DNA of 64,000 nt, from the NCBI RefSeq assembly GCF_001426345.1, contig NZ_LMEM01000015.1, positions 62,001 to 126,000 on the forward strand, given 5' to 3'. Each line of letters begins with the position of its first letter. The first letter of the stretch is position 1. This DNA is from Devosia sp. Root436. Its GTDB lineage: Bacteria; Pseudomonadota; Alphaproteobacteria; Rhizobiales; Devosiaceae. The translations under genes were made by a program, and so were the position numbers. The notes beneath the pieces are model-generated. The model did no database searches, was not told where the DNA came from, and was given only the letters and a program-made list of their open reading frames with translations. Shown piece after piece: positions 51,802 through 60,297 of the stretch.

Positions 51802-52647
51802 CTAGGCCGGTTCGGCCACGATGGTATTGCCGAGCAGGCCGATACCGGGAATTTCGACTTCCACGCGGTCGCCCGGCTTGAGCCAGCGCGGCGGCTTTTG
51901 GGCAAAGCCGACGCCTTCGGGCGTTCCGGTGGCAATGATGTCGCCGGGAGCGAGCGCGATGAAGCCCGAGACATAGGCCACCAGCGCCGCACAATCAAAG
52001 ATCATGTCCCGGGTAAAGCCGTGCTGGACAGTCTCGCCATTGACCCGCGTCAGCACCTGCAGATCCTGCGGGTCGGGCACCTCGTCGGCCGTCACCATGA
52101 CCGGGCCAAGGCTGCCGGTTGCGGCAAAGTTCTTCCCGGCCAGCAATGAATGGCCGAACTGGTAGTCGCGCAGCGAGCCATCGTTGAAGCAGGTATAGCC
52201 GGCGATATGGGCAAGGGCTTCCGCGGCCGGAATATGGCGGCCGGCCTTGCCGATAACGATGGCGAGTTCGCCTTCATAATCGAAATCCGACGAGAGGCGA
52301 GGCAGGATCATGGGTTGGCGGTGGCCAACCAGCGTTTCGGTGAAGCGTGCGAAGAGATTGGGGAAGCTGGCCGGCTCGTCGCCGCTTTCGGCGGCATGGG
52401 CCGCATAGTTCTTGCCGACGCAGATCACCTTGCCGGGATCGGGGATGACCGGCAGGTAGGTGAGGTCATGGAGTGGCAGGGTCTCCCCGTTCGCCGCTGC
52501 GGCGATCTGATGGAGCGCGTCGTGCGCAATGGCGTGGCGCAGCGAGGGAAAGCGCTGCTGCCATTCGCCGGACACCAATTGCAGGCTATCGGCGCGGACG
52601 ATGCCATAGCGCGGGCCATGGCCAGTGGAAATGCTGGCAAACTTCAT
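51802..52647 (-). CDS. Fumarylacetoacetate hydrolase-family protein, last gene of the catabolic operon
   Basis: A 281-residue enzyme of the short FAH class. PGKVICVGKNYAAHAAESGDE, FDYEGELAIVIGKAGRHI (metal glutamates), GYTCFNDGSLRDYQ and GDIIATGTPEGVGF are the family signature. Relatives are acylpyruvate hydrolases, 2,4-diketo-3-deoxy sugar acid hydrolases and oxaloacetate decarboxylases. Next to sugar-acid-type enzymes a diketo acid hydrolase role is likely, but this is inference. Its ATG overlaps the DhaK-DhaL stop (ATGA). It differs from the FAH protein at 27351 in length and N-terminus. Confidence 0.88.
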   Translation of the reverse strand: MKFASISTGHGPRYGIVRADSLQLVSGEWQQRFPSLRHAIAHDALHQIAAAANGETLPLHDLTYLPVIPDPGKVICVGKNYAAHAAESGDEPASFPNLFARFTETLVGHRQPMILPRLSSDFDYEGELAIVIGKAGRHIPAAEALAHIAGYTCFNDGSLRDYQFGHSLLAGKNFAATGSLGPVMVTADEVPDPQDLQVLTRVNGETVQHGFTRDMIFDCAALVAYVSGFIALAPGDIIATGTPEGVGFAQKPPRWLKPGDRVEVEIPGIGLLGNTIVAEPA

Positions 52648-54311
52648 CGGATAGCCTCCGCCAGGGCTCGCAGCCAGGTGGCGACGGCCACGGCGCCACC
52701 GTCCGGTGTCCCAATGGCGCGCTCGCCGAGATAGCTGGCGCGACCGAGTGCCGGGTGCATGGCGGTGGTGGCCTCGGCGCCAATTTCGGCGGCAGCCGCG
52801 ATGCCGGCGAGACTGGCCCCTGCCCGTCCGGCGGCCAAAGCGGGCAGCAGCGCATCGACCATGGTGCGGTCGCCTGCCTTGGCCCCGCCCAGATCGGTGA
52901 TGGCGGCAATGGCTGCCTCAAGAGCCGCGAGCCAGTCGGAAGCGCGCGGTTCCGGCACGTCGCGCAATTGGGCAGAGGCCCGCAACAAAGCCGTGGCGTA
53001 GAAGGGACCGGAGCTGCCGGCGATGGCCCGGCGCAGCGCATTGCCCAGATCGGCCAGCAGGCGGCCTGGATTGGCAAAGCTGTCATCCGGCAAGGCGCGG
53101 ATGGCAGCGGCGCCGCGCGCCATGCTGGCGCCGAGATCGCCATCGCCCGCCTTGGCATCGAGATCGGTCAGCCGGTCCTCGGCCACTTCCAATGCCTGGG
53201 CGACCGCCAAAGCCAGCTTCCGCAGGGTCGGCGTCAATGGACCGGGAATACCGGGCGGTACGGCCGGCGGCGGTGCCGCCGGTACGACGGCGCGTTGGGA
53301 GGCTATGCGGCCATTGCCGGGCCAGACCGGTACGTCGGTGGCGGCATCGAACAGTGTGTCACGCTGCGCGTCGAGCGGCAGCAAGGTCAGCGAACAGCCG
53401 GGCATTTCGATCGCGGTCATGAAATTGCCCGACCAGGCCCGCTCGACGGCCACGCCACGGCTCCGCAAATTCGCCAGAGCGGCGCGCGCGACGATGGCCA
53501 GTTCCATGGGTGCGGTGCCGCCGAGGCCATTGACCAGGAGGGCGACGCGGGCGCCGGGCGCCAATGCCAGATCCGAAACGATGGCATCGAGCAGCGCTTC
53601 GACGATGGCATCGGCGCTGCGGATGGCGGTGCGCTCAACGCCCTTTTCGCCATGGATGCCGAGGCCGAATTCAATTTCGTTTTCGCCCAGCGCAAAGCCG
53701 GGAACGCCGGCGGCCGGGACGATGCAGGCACCCAGCCCCACCCCCATCGAGCCCATATCGGCGGCGGCGCGGCGGGCGATGTCGGCAATCTCGCCCAGCG
53801 GGCGGCCGGCCTCGGCAGCGGCGCCGGCCAGCTTGTGGATCAGCACCGTGCCCGCAATGCCGCGGCGGCGCTCGCGCTCGACCATGGCGCGCAATGAGAC
53901 GTCGTCGGCCACGACGACGATTTCGACCGGGATGCCCTGCTGCCGCGCCAGTTCGGCAGCCAGCCCGAAATTGAGCCGGTCGCCGGTATAGTTCTTGACC
54001 ACCAGCAGCGCACCGGCCGGGCCGGAGACGGCGAGGATCGCCGCAAGCACGGCGTCGGTCGAAGGCGAGGTGAAGACGTCCCCGGCAATGGCGGCCGTCA
54101 GCATGCCAGCGCCGACATAGCCGGCATGGGCCGGCTCATGCCCGCTGCCGCCGCCCGACAGGACTGCCACCTTGCGCTGGGCCGGTGGCGGCAGCTCGCG
54201 GCGGATGACGACATTCTCGCCTTCCAGCAGCGCCAGGCCGGGCGCCAGATCGACGGTCCCCTCCAGCAGTTCCCGCACCAGGTGGCGGGGATCATTGATG
54301 AGCTTCTTCAT
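52644..54311 (-). CDS. Dihydroxyacetone kinase-family protein, fused DhaK-DhaL
   Basis: A 555-residue ATP-dependent ketose kinase. The DhaK half (1 to about 330) has VLSGGGSGHEPAHAGYVGAGM and GLGIHGEKGVER with the His that holds the keto substrate. The DhaL half has LTDLDAKAGDGDLGASMARG with the Mg-ADP aspartates. Single-chain enzymes of this kind phosphorylate dihydroxyacetone or ketotetroses such as erythrulose. No PTS DhaM is present. It is the sixth gene of the operon and implies a triose or tetrose ketose as an intermediate. Confidence 0.9.
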   Translation of the reverse strand: MKKLINDPRHLVRELLEGTVDLAPGLALLEGENVVIRRELPPPAQRKVAVLSGGGSGHEPAHAGYVGAGMLTAAIAGDVFTSPSTDAVLAAILAVSGPAGALLVVKNYTGDRLNFGLAAELARQQGIPVEIVVVADDVSLRAMVERERRRGIAGTVLIHKLAGAAAEAGRPLGEIADIARRAAADMGSMGVGLGACIVPAAGVPGFALGENEIEFGLGIHGEKGVERTAIRSADAIVEALLDAIVSDLALAPGARVALLVNGLGGTAPMELAIVARAALANLRSRGVAVERAWSGNFMTAIEMPGCSLTLLPLDAQRDTLFDAATDVPVWPGNGRIASQRAVVPAAPPPAVPPGIPGPLTPTLRKLALAVAQALEVAEDRLTDLDAKAGDGDLGASMARGAAAIRALPDDSFANPGRLLADLGNALRRAIAGSSGPFYATALLRASAQLRDVPEPRASDWLAALEAAIAAITDLGGAKAGDRTMVDALLPALAAGRAGASLAGIAAAAEIGAEATTAMHPALGRASYLGERAIGTPDGGAVAVATWLRALAEAIR

Positions 54312-54330
54312 GGCAACTCCTCTGCCGCGG

Positions 54331-55470
54331 CTAGGCGGCGCGGCGCAATATGTCGCGCACGACGTCGGCGTCGATGGTCCCATTCTCGCCCAGCGGGAAC
54401 TGTCCGGCCATCGCGATATGATCGACCACCGCGTCCGCGTCGAGGCCGGCGGTGCGCGTGGGGCAGCCCATGCGCGCAAAGAAAGCTTCGGTGGCGGCGA
54501 TGCCGGCCTCCGCGGCCAAAATGTCATCGGCTATATCAAGCTTCCAGACCCGCCTTGCATAGCGCGCCAGGACCGGCAGCTTGGCATCGAGCTGGCTGCG
54601 CAGCACGCTGGGCATCACCATGGTCAGGGTCCGGGCATGATCGGTGCCATGCAGGGCGGTGATGGCATGGCCGATCATATGGGTGGACCAATCCTGCGGC
54701 ACGCCGGCGCCGATCAGGCCATTCAGCGCCTGGTTGGCCACCCACATGACATTTTCACGGGCCTCGTCGCTGTTCTCGTCGAGCAGTCTCGGGCCCCATT
54801 CGATCAGGACATCGAGCAATGTCTCGCTGAAGCCGGACTGCACCGGCGCGTTGACCGGGTAGGTCAGATATTGCTCGAGTATGTGGGTGAAGGCATCGAC
54901 GACGCCGTTTTCCAGCTGGCGTCGGCTGAGGCTCTTCATGGTCGCGGGATCGAGAATGGCGAAGCGCGGCCGGGCCGCCTGGTTGGCAAAGGGCAGTTTC
55001 AGATGCCGGCCGGCATGGGAGATGACCGAAACGGCGTTGCTCTCCGAGCCAGTTGCCGGCAGCGTCAATATGGCGCCCACCGGCAGGACATTGGTGGGGG
55101 CCGGCCCGGTACGCAGGGCATCCCAGGCATCACCGCAGGTGATGGGAACGATCGCGGCGAGAAACTTGGCCGCGTCGATGACCGAACCACCGCCAACCCC
55201 GAGGATGAAATTGCTGCGCGAGGCGCGCGCCAGGTCCGCCGCTATCGCAATGGTCTCGTAGACCGGGTTGGTTTCGACGCCGCCGAACTCGACCCAGGAA
55301 TGGCCGGCAAGGCCCGCGACGACGGAATCATAAACGCCATTGGTTTTGATGCTGCCGCCGCCATAGAGCAGCAGCACGCGCGCATCGGCGGGCAGCAGCT
55401 CGGGCAAGGCCGCGATCTGCCCTGGCCCGAACAGGATCTCGGTGGGGTTGGAAAGCCGGAAACTGACCAT
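54331..55470 (-). CDS. Iron/zinc-type alcohol dehydrogenase, YqhD-like
   Basis: A 379-residue group III dehydrogenase. NPTEILFGPGQIAALPELLP, LLYGGGSIKTNGVYD, FILGVGGGSVIDAAKFLA and LPATGSESNAVSVIS are typical of YqhD/butanol dehydrogenase. Metal ligands are expected in VVDAFTHILEQY and HMIGHAITALHGTDHARTL. YqhD-type enzymes prefer NADPH and reduce short aldehydes such as glycolaldehyde or lactaldehyde. Of two adjacent ATGs, 55470 has the better spacing from GGGAG. Its substrate is probably an aldehyde made by cleavage within the pathway; inference. Confidence 0.9.
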   Translation of the reverse strand: MVSFRLSNPTEILFGPGQIAALPELLPADARVLLLYGGGSIKTNGVYDSVVAGLAGHSWVEFGGVETNPVYETIAIAADLARASRSNFILGVGGGSVIDAAKFLAAIVPITCGDAWDALRTGPAPTNVLPVGAILTLPATGSESNAVSVISHAGRHLKLPFANQAARPRFAILDPATMKSLSRRQLENGVVDAFTHILEQYLTYPVNAPVQSGFSETLLDVLIEWGPRLLDENSDEARENVMWVANQALNGLIGAGVPQDWSTHMIGHAITALHGTDHARTLTMVMPSVLRSQLDAKLPVLARYARRVWKLDIADDILAAEAGIAATEAFFARMGCPTRTAGLDADAVVDHIAMAGQFPLGENGTIDADVVRDILRRAA

Positions 55471-55486
55471 CATCTTCTCCCTTGCA

Positions 55487-56485
55487 TCAGGCGGTGAGCG
55501 GAATGCCGACAGTCCTGCCGGTGGCGACGAGCTTTTCATGCAGCCCGGCCGCGACCGGTATGCCGTCGCGGGAACGCTGCTCGAAAATGGCCTGGGCGCG
55601 CTGTCCGGGATAGCGCGCATCGGGACCGGAGGCGGCATAGAGATCGAGCCATTGGGTCAGATCGCTCGCAAAGCCGGCATGGCCGGCGGACGGATCGACC
55701 ACCATGAGGAAGGCGCCAAAGATGTTGCCATTGGCGGCGGGACGGGTGCCGCTGAGACTGCCCGCCAGTGCCTCCACCAGCATGGCCAGCCCAATGCCCT
55801 TTGCCCCGCCCGAGGGCAGAAGAATTCCATCCATCGCGGCCCGCGCGTCGTTGGTCGGTCGCCCCTGGCTGTCCATGGCCCAGCCACCGGGAATGGGCTC
55901 GTTCCTTGCCGAGGCGCCGAGCAGCTTGCCATAGGCGGCCTCGCTGGTGGCCACGTCGAAGATGACAGGCGGGCGACCGGGCGCCGGTATGCCGAAAGCG
56001 ATCGGGTTGTTGCCGATAGCGCGCGCGGTCGAGCCCGGCAGGCCCATCAGCGCCGGCCCGTTCTGCAGCACCAGTGCGATCATACCGGCGTCGGTGGCGC
56101 GGCGGGCGAAATAGCCCAATGCGCCCAGATGACCCACCTGCCCGATGGTGGCGGCGACCGAGCCGGAAGTGCGGGCCATGTCGATGGCCCGATCCAAAAC
56201 GCGGGTGACCACCACCTGCCCCAATCCCCGATCCGCATCCACCTTGAGGAAGGCGCCATGCGAAGCGATGTCGACCTGGGGGCGAGGATTGGTCACCCCC
56301 TTTTCGAGCAGGTCCAAATAATTGGGCAGCAGGGCGAGGCCATGGGTATCGACGCCGCGCAGGCTCGTATCGACCAGTGCATCGACGACCAGCGCGGCAT
56401 CCGCCGGCGGCAGGTCGCGGGCGACCAACAAGCGCGTGGCCCAGCCCCGCAGCGCCTGCGGCGCGATGAGCAAGCCGGTACTCAT
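55487..56485 (-). CDS. LDH2 (malate/lactate/ureidoglycolate dehydrogenase)-family oxidoreductase
   Basis: A 332-residue NAD(P)-dependent enzyme. DTSLRGVDTHGLALLPNYLD, GQVGHLGALGYFARRATDAGMIALVLQN, NPIAFGIPA, DVATSEAAYGK and PSGGAKGIGLAMLVEALAG are LDH2 blocks. Relatives reduce or oxidise 2-keto/2-hydroxy acids, among them 2,3-diketo-L-gulonate, sulfolactate and ureidoglycolate. It starts at ATG 56485, overlapping the NIPSNAP stop. This family fits a sugar-acid pathway step but the substrate is open. Confidence 0.9.
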   Translation of the reverse strand: MSTGLLIAPQALRGWATRLLVARDLPPADAALVVDALVDTSLRGVDTHGLALLPNYLDLLEKGVTNPRPQVDIASHGAFLKVDADRGLGQVVVTRVLDRAIDMARTSGSVAATIGQVGHLGALGYFARRATDAGMIALVLQNGPALMGLPGSTARAIGNNPIAFGIPAPGRPPVIFDVATSEAAYGKLLGASARNEPIPGGWAMDSQGRPTNDARAAMDGILLPSGGAKGIGLAMLVEALAGSLSGTRPAANGNIFGAFLMVVDPSAGHAGFASDLTQWLDLYAASGPDARYPGQRAQAIFEQRSRDGIPVAAGLHEKLVATGRTVGIPLTA

Positions 56486-57111
56486 TGCAGCGGCGAGATG
56501 GAGGTGGGGAGGTAGCATTCCGACTTCATCTCGGTCATCAGCCATTCCGGCGCCCCCTTGGCCGGCCAGACGCCGAGATCCAGCGCCTTGGCGCGCTTGG
56601 CCAGGCGGTCCTCGAAGCTCTTGTAGGCCCAGATATGGGTGAAGCGCGGCGGGCCATCGAGCGCGTACATGACCGTCACCAAAGGCGAGACCTTGACCCG
56701 GTTGGGGATGGCCTTGCCCCAGGCTTCCAGCGTCGGCACCAGCCCGCCGATCTTCAGATTATAGGTACGGAACTCATAGACCGGGCCGAAATCGGCAGGC
56801 CCGATCGGCGGCAGGTCGGGGAATTGGGCGTAGCTTTCCATGGAAATGGCAACCAGCTCATCGCCGCCGAACGGCTTGGCGAGGCGCAGCACCCGCTCCC
56901 GCTCGGCATGGAGCGCATCGTGGCTGTCGAAACCGCGCAGCACCAGGATGCGGTTCTGCGGGCTGAATTCGGAAAGCCAGGAGCCGAGCAGCGTGCCGCC
57001 GCAACCCGGTTCGGCCAGGGCATTGGTGACGCCCGAAAGCAGCCGCGCCAGCTTTTCGCCGCGCTGATAGCCGACCGGTGTCGTCAGGGTGGTCAGTTCA
57101 TAAAATTGCAT
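56482..57111 (-). CDS. NIPSNAP-family protein
   Basis: A 209-residue protein made of two NIPSNAP (dimeric alpha+beta barrel) repeats: FYELTTLTTPVGYQRGEKLARLL and VYEFRTYNLKIGGLVPTLEAWGKAIPNR, the second with HIWAYKSFEDRLAKRAKAL. It probably binds a small ligand or acts as a monooxygenase- or isomerase-like enzyme; family members lack clear activities. It lies between an NHL protein and an LDH2 enzyme, 1 base after the former. NIPSNAP genes often sit in catabolic operons in Rhizobiales. Confidence 0.88.
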   Translation of the reverse strand: MQFYELTTLTTPVGYQRGEKLARLLSGVTNALAEPGCGGTLLGSWLSEFSPQNRILVLRGFDSHDALHAERERVLRLAKPFGGDELVAISMESYAQFPDLPPIGPADFGPVYEFRTYNLKIGGLVPTLEAWGKAIPNRVKVSPLVTVMYALDGPPRFTHIWAYKSFEDRLAKRAKALDLGVWPAKGAPEWLMTEMKSECYLPTSISPLQ

Positions 57112-57112
57112 G

Positions 57113-58108
57113 TCATTTCTCCTCAGGGGCGGCGCTCTGCGGCGTCTCGATCTTCACGAATTTCTGCAGGCAGCGGAGGCCCTCGGGTATCGGCTCGTTC
57201 GGAAACAGCGATGGCCAGCCGGTATAGGACACCTCCCCGACATAGATATCGCCGCGGCTGTCGGCGGCGATGCCGTGGGGCGAGATGAACTGGCCCGGCC
57301 CGGTGCCGGCGGAGGGGACGGTGCCGATGCGGGCGAGCAGCGTCCCCTCATAGGACAGGATGCTGACGCGCGGGCCGACATTGGGCCAGCCGAAATTGGC
57401 GCGCAGGTAAGGGCCGATCTCGCCGATGAAGCAGATCGGGCATTTGCCCCGGGTCATGTAGAGGCCGCTGGGACGATGCAGGTTGTTCCACTGCGCCACG
57501 TATTTGCCGTTGCCGTCGAACACCTGGATGCGGTGGTTCTCGCGGTCGGCGACATAGACATAGCCGTCTTCGTCGCAGACCAGGTTATGCGGCAGGTTGA
57601 ACTGGCCCGGATCGGTGCCCGGCTCGCCCCAGGACAGGATATGCCGCCCGTCCGGCGCATATTTATGCACGCGGGCATTGCCGTAGCCGTCCGAGACATA
57701 GAAATCGCCATTGGGCGCATGGGCGGTGTGGGTACAGCGATTGAATGGCTGTCCGCTCTGGTAGGCCGATGGTTTGCCGGGATAGCCCAGAGTCATCAGC
57801 ACTTTGCCGTCCAGCGTCAGCTGGCGCATGGTGTGGTCGCCATCGTCGGTGCAAAAGATAGTGTCGTCCGGACCCATGCTGATGCCATGGGGACGGTTGA
57901 AGATGTCCTCGCCCCAGGAGCGCAGGAAATTGCCGTCGCGATCGAACACGATCATCGGATGTTCGCCGCGATGGAAGACATAGACATTGTCCTTGCCATC
58001 GACGCCGACCGCGGCGACATCGCCGAGCATCCAGCCATCGGGCAGGCGTCCCCAGCCCTCATCGAGGCGATACTGATGCTCGCCGCTGCCGAAAATCGTG
58101 GTGGTCAT
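57113..58108 (-). CDS. NHL-repeat six-bladed beta-propeller protein
   Basis: A 331-residue soluble protein with repeated NHL motifs: AAVGVDGKDNVYVFHRGEHPMIVFDRDGNFL, NRPHGISMGPDDTIFCTDDG, FNLPHNLVCDEDGYVYVADRENHRIQVFDG and FISPHGIAADSRGDIYVGEV. The fold resembles peptidylglycine alpha-amidating lyase and lactonase propellers. It has no signal peptide. Conserved His in PHG motifs and the acidic DG pairs could hold a metal, so a lyase or lactonase role beside the SMP-30 protein is possible. ATG 58108 overlaps that gene's stop. Confidence 0.88.
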   Translation of the reverse strand: MTTTIFGSGEHQYRLDEGWGRLPDGWMLGDVAAVGVDGKDNVYVFHRGEHPMIVFDRDGNFLRSWGEDIFNRPHGISMGPDDTIFCTDDGDHTMRQLTLDGKVLMTLGYPGKPSAYQSGQPFNRCTHTAHAPNGDFYVSDGYGNARVHKYAPDGRHILSWGEPGTDPGQFNLPHNLVCDEDGYVYVADRENHRIQVFDGNGKYVAQWNNLHRPSGLYMTRGKCPICFIGEIGPYLRANFGWPNVGPRVSILSYEGTLLARIGTVPSAGTGPGQFISPHGIAADSRGDIYVGEVSYTGWPSLFPNEPIPEGLRCLQKFVKIETPQSAAPEEK

Positions 58109-58998
58109 AGGGCAAATCTCGGTTCGGGAAGGCCACGGACGCCGGGAACGATGGAGAGCAGTGCGCCGGCCAGCGGTTCCCTGGCCAGTATGTCGGGCGA
58201 CAGGCGCTGTCGGGCGGTTGTGACGAAGAGCGTCGCATGGTCGGGACCGCCGAAGGCGACGCAGGTGGGCTGCGTCACCGGCATCGGGATGGTTCCGATC
58301 AACTGCCCCTCGGGAGAAAATCGATTGATGGCGGCGGCACCATATTGCGCGCTCCACAGGCAACCCTCGGCATCGACAGTGGCGCCATCGGGAATACCCA
58401 AATCGCCGGTATCCACGAAGATGCGGCGATTGGAGGGGTCGCCGGTTCGCGTATCGAAATCGAAGGCCCAGATGATGGGTTCGCGACCATCGGCGAAATA
58501 CATCACCGTGCCATCGGGCGACCAGCAGAGGCTGTTGGGCACCACTACGAGATCGAGCATGCGCGTCGTGCCGCGCTCGTCGATGCGATAGAGGTGGCCG
58601 ACCGGCTGGCGGGTGACGTCGTTCATGCTGCCGGCCCAGAAGCGCCCCTGGCGGTCGCAATGGCCATCGTTGAAGCGCATGTCGGGCTGGCCCGGATGCG
58701 GCTCGGAGATCATGGCGAAGGCGCCGGTGGCAAAATCGAAAGTGGCGATGCCCTGGCGCAGGCCGACCACCGCCCCGCCCTTGCGGCGCAATGCCAGGCA
58801 GCCGATGAGATCGGGCGCGGGCCAGCTTTTCAGTTCGCCGGTCCGATGGTCGCGTCGGCGAATAAGCTTGCCGCGCACATCGATCCAGTAAAGCGCCTCT
58901 TCTTCTTCGGCCCAGTTCGGGCATTCGCCAAGGATATCGTCCGACGCCGTGAGAACGGCGATCGGAAGATCGGCGTGCGCTATCGCCCGCTGCTCCAT
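58105..58998 (-). CDS. SMP-30/gluconolactonase-family sugar lactonase, first gene of the catabolic operon
   Basis: A 297-residue calcium-dependent lactonase. ILGECPNW gives the metal Glu, DMRFNDGHCDRQGRFWAGSM the active-site Asn/Asp region, VVPNSLCWSPDGTVMYFADG the metal Asn, and LGIPDGATVDAEGCLWSAQYG the catalytic Asp. It hydrolyses sugar lactones (for example gluconolactone, arabinolactone or fuconolactone). ATG 58998 follows GGGAGGGAG. Being first, it points to a lactone made from an aldose as the entry compound. The LacI gene is divergent. Confidence 0.92.
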   Translation of the reverse strand: MEQRAIAHADLPIAVLTASDDILGECPNWAEEEEALYWIDVRGKLIRRRDHRTGELKSWPAPDLIGCLALRRKGGAVVGLRQGIATFDFATGAFAMISEPHPGQPDMRFNDGHCDRQGRFWAGSMNDVTRQPVGHLYRIDERGTTRMLDLVVVPNSLCWSPDGTVMYFADGREPIIWAFDFDTRTGDPSNRRIFVDTGDLGIPDGATVDAEGCLWSAQYGAAAINRFSPEGQLIGTIPMPVTQPTCVAFGGPDHATLFVTTARQRLSPDILAREPLAGALLSIVPGVRGLPEPRFAL

Positions 58999-59100
58999 CG
59001 GCTCCCTCCCTGCTAATATTATCAACTTTGCAATGGCTACCAGCGCCAATCGAGGATGGCAAGGCCCTGCGGTTCAATCGATTTCATTCGACAATTTCCT

Positions 59101-59112
59101 TTTGATATCAAA
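59101..59112. promoter_or_regulatory. Candidate LacI operator in the divergent intergenic region
   Basis: A perfect 12-base palindrome TTTGATATCAAA in AT-rich DNA between the seven-gene operon and the LacI gene (58999-59230). It is 103 bases upstream of the SMP-30 start. Confidence 0.45.
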
Positions 59113-59168
59113 GCATTATCTACCCATCTTTCCAACCATCTAAATTTCTCGTTAGCTCATTGCATGCT

Positions 59169-59186
59169 CATATTTTTGCGAATATG
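59169..59186. promoter_or_regulatory. Second inverted repeat before the LacI gene
   Basis: CATATT-N6-AATATG at 59169-59174 and 59181-59186, 45 bases before the LacI ATG. It may be an autoregulatory site or simply promoter DNA. Confidence 0.35.
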
Positions 59187-59230
59187 AATGATCGGAGTGC
59201 GCGGAAGGAGACCGCGCCGACGGAGAATCC

Positions 59231-60286
59231 ATGGCAAAGAAAGCGTCCCCCACGGGACCGACCATGATCGATGTGGCGCGGGCGGCGGGGGTATCGCAGT
59301 CCTGCGTTTCGCTGGTGCTGAACGATCCGCCGGGCGCGCGGCTTTCGGAGGCAACACGCCAGCATGTGCTGGCGACCGCCAAATCCCTAGGCTACCACCT
59401 GCCCGAGCGCCGGGCGCGCAAGAAGGCGGCACCCGCCGCAGGGACCGGCCGCAACATCATCGCCTATGTGGTCGACGAGCTATCGCTGAGCCCGCATCCG
59501 GTGCTGCATGTCGATGGCGCGCGCGACGCGGCCTGGGCGGCCGAGTGCCTGCTGCAGGTGCATGTGACGCGGGGCAACCAGGCCATTGAGACCGAAACCC
59601 TGGCCGCCATCGCCCGCGAGCCTTCGGTGCTCGGGATCATCTATGCCACGCACTTTACCCGCGAGGTCGAGGCGCCGATCGTGCCGAGGGCTCTGCCGAC
59701 GGTGCTGGTCAATTGCTATACGGCCGACCGCCTCCACCCTACCCTGCTGCCGGGCGAGGTGGCCGGCGGGTTCGCCGCCACCCAGCATCTGCTGTCCAAG
59801 GGTCATCGCCGCATCGCCATCATCGGCGGCGAAGCCTGGATGGACGCCTCGCGCGACCGCCTCAAGGGCTATCGCGAGGCCCTGGCGACCGCCGATATCG
59901 GCGCCGACGCGGAATTGGTACGCGAGGGCGACTGGACCTCGGCCAGCGGCTACGACCACACGATCGAGCTGATGAAGCTGCGGCTGCCGCCGACGGCGAT
60001 TTTCTGCGCCAACGACCTGATGGCGCTGGGCGCCATGGAAGCGATTTCCGACCTCGGGCTCAGCGTGCCCGGCGATGTTTCGGTGATCGGCTACAACGAC
60101 CTCGAACTCTCGCGCCACCTGCGTCCGCCGCTGACCACCTGCCACGTGCCCAATTACGACATGGGCCGCCGGGCGGTGGAACTGCTGGTGGATATGGCGC
60201 TTCTGGACCGCTCGCATCGCGCCATGATCACCAAGCTCGAAATCCCGCTGGTCGAGCGGGCCACCGTGGCGGCGAGGACGCCATGA
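59231..60286 (+). CDS. LacI-family transcriptional regulator
   Basis: A 351-residue repressor. The DNA-binding part is [37 protein letters not shown] (residues 11-47), then a periplasmic-binding-like sensor with [45 protein letters not shown] and [12 protein letters not shown]. It is divergent from the seven-gene operon, so it most likely represses it until a sugar-like inducer binds. The LysR gene ends 12 bases after it on the opposite strand. Confidence 0.93.
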   Translation: MAKKASPTGPTMIDVARAAGVSQSCVSLVLNDPPGARLSEATRQHVLATAKSLGYHLPERRARKKAAPAAGTGRNIIAYVVDELSLSPHPVLHVDGARDAAWAAECLLQVHVTRGNQAIETETLAAIAREPSVLGIIYATHFTREVEAPIVPRALPTVLVNCYTADRLHPTLLPGEVAGGFAATQHLLSKGHRRIAIIGGEAWMDASRDRLKGYREALATADIGADAELVREGDWTSASGYDHTIELMKLRLPPTAIFCANDLMALGAMEAISDLGLSVPGDVSVIGYNDLELSRHLRPPLTTCHVPNYDMGRRAVELLVDMALLDRSHRAMITKLEIPLVERATVAARTP

Positions 60287-60297
60287 GGGCCTATGCG

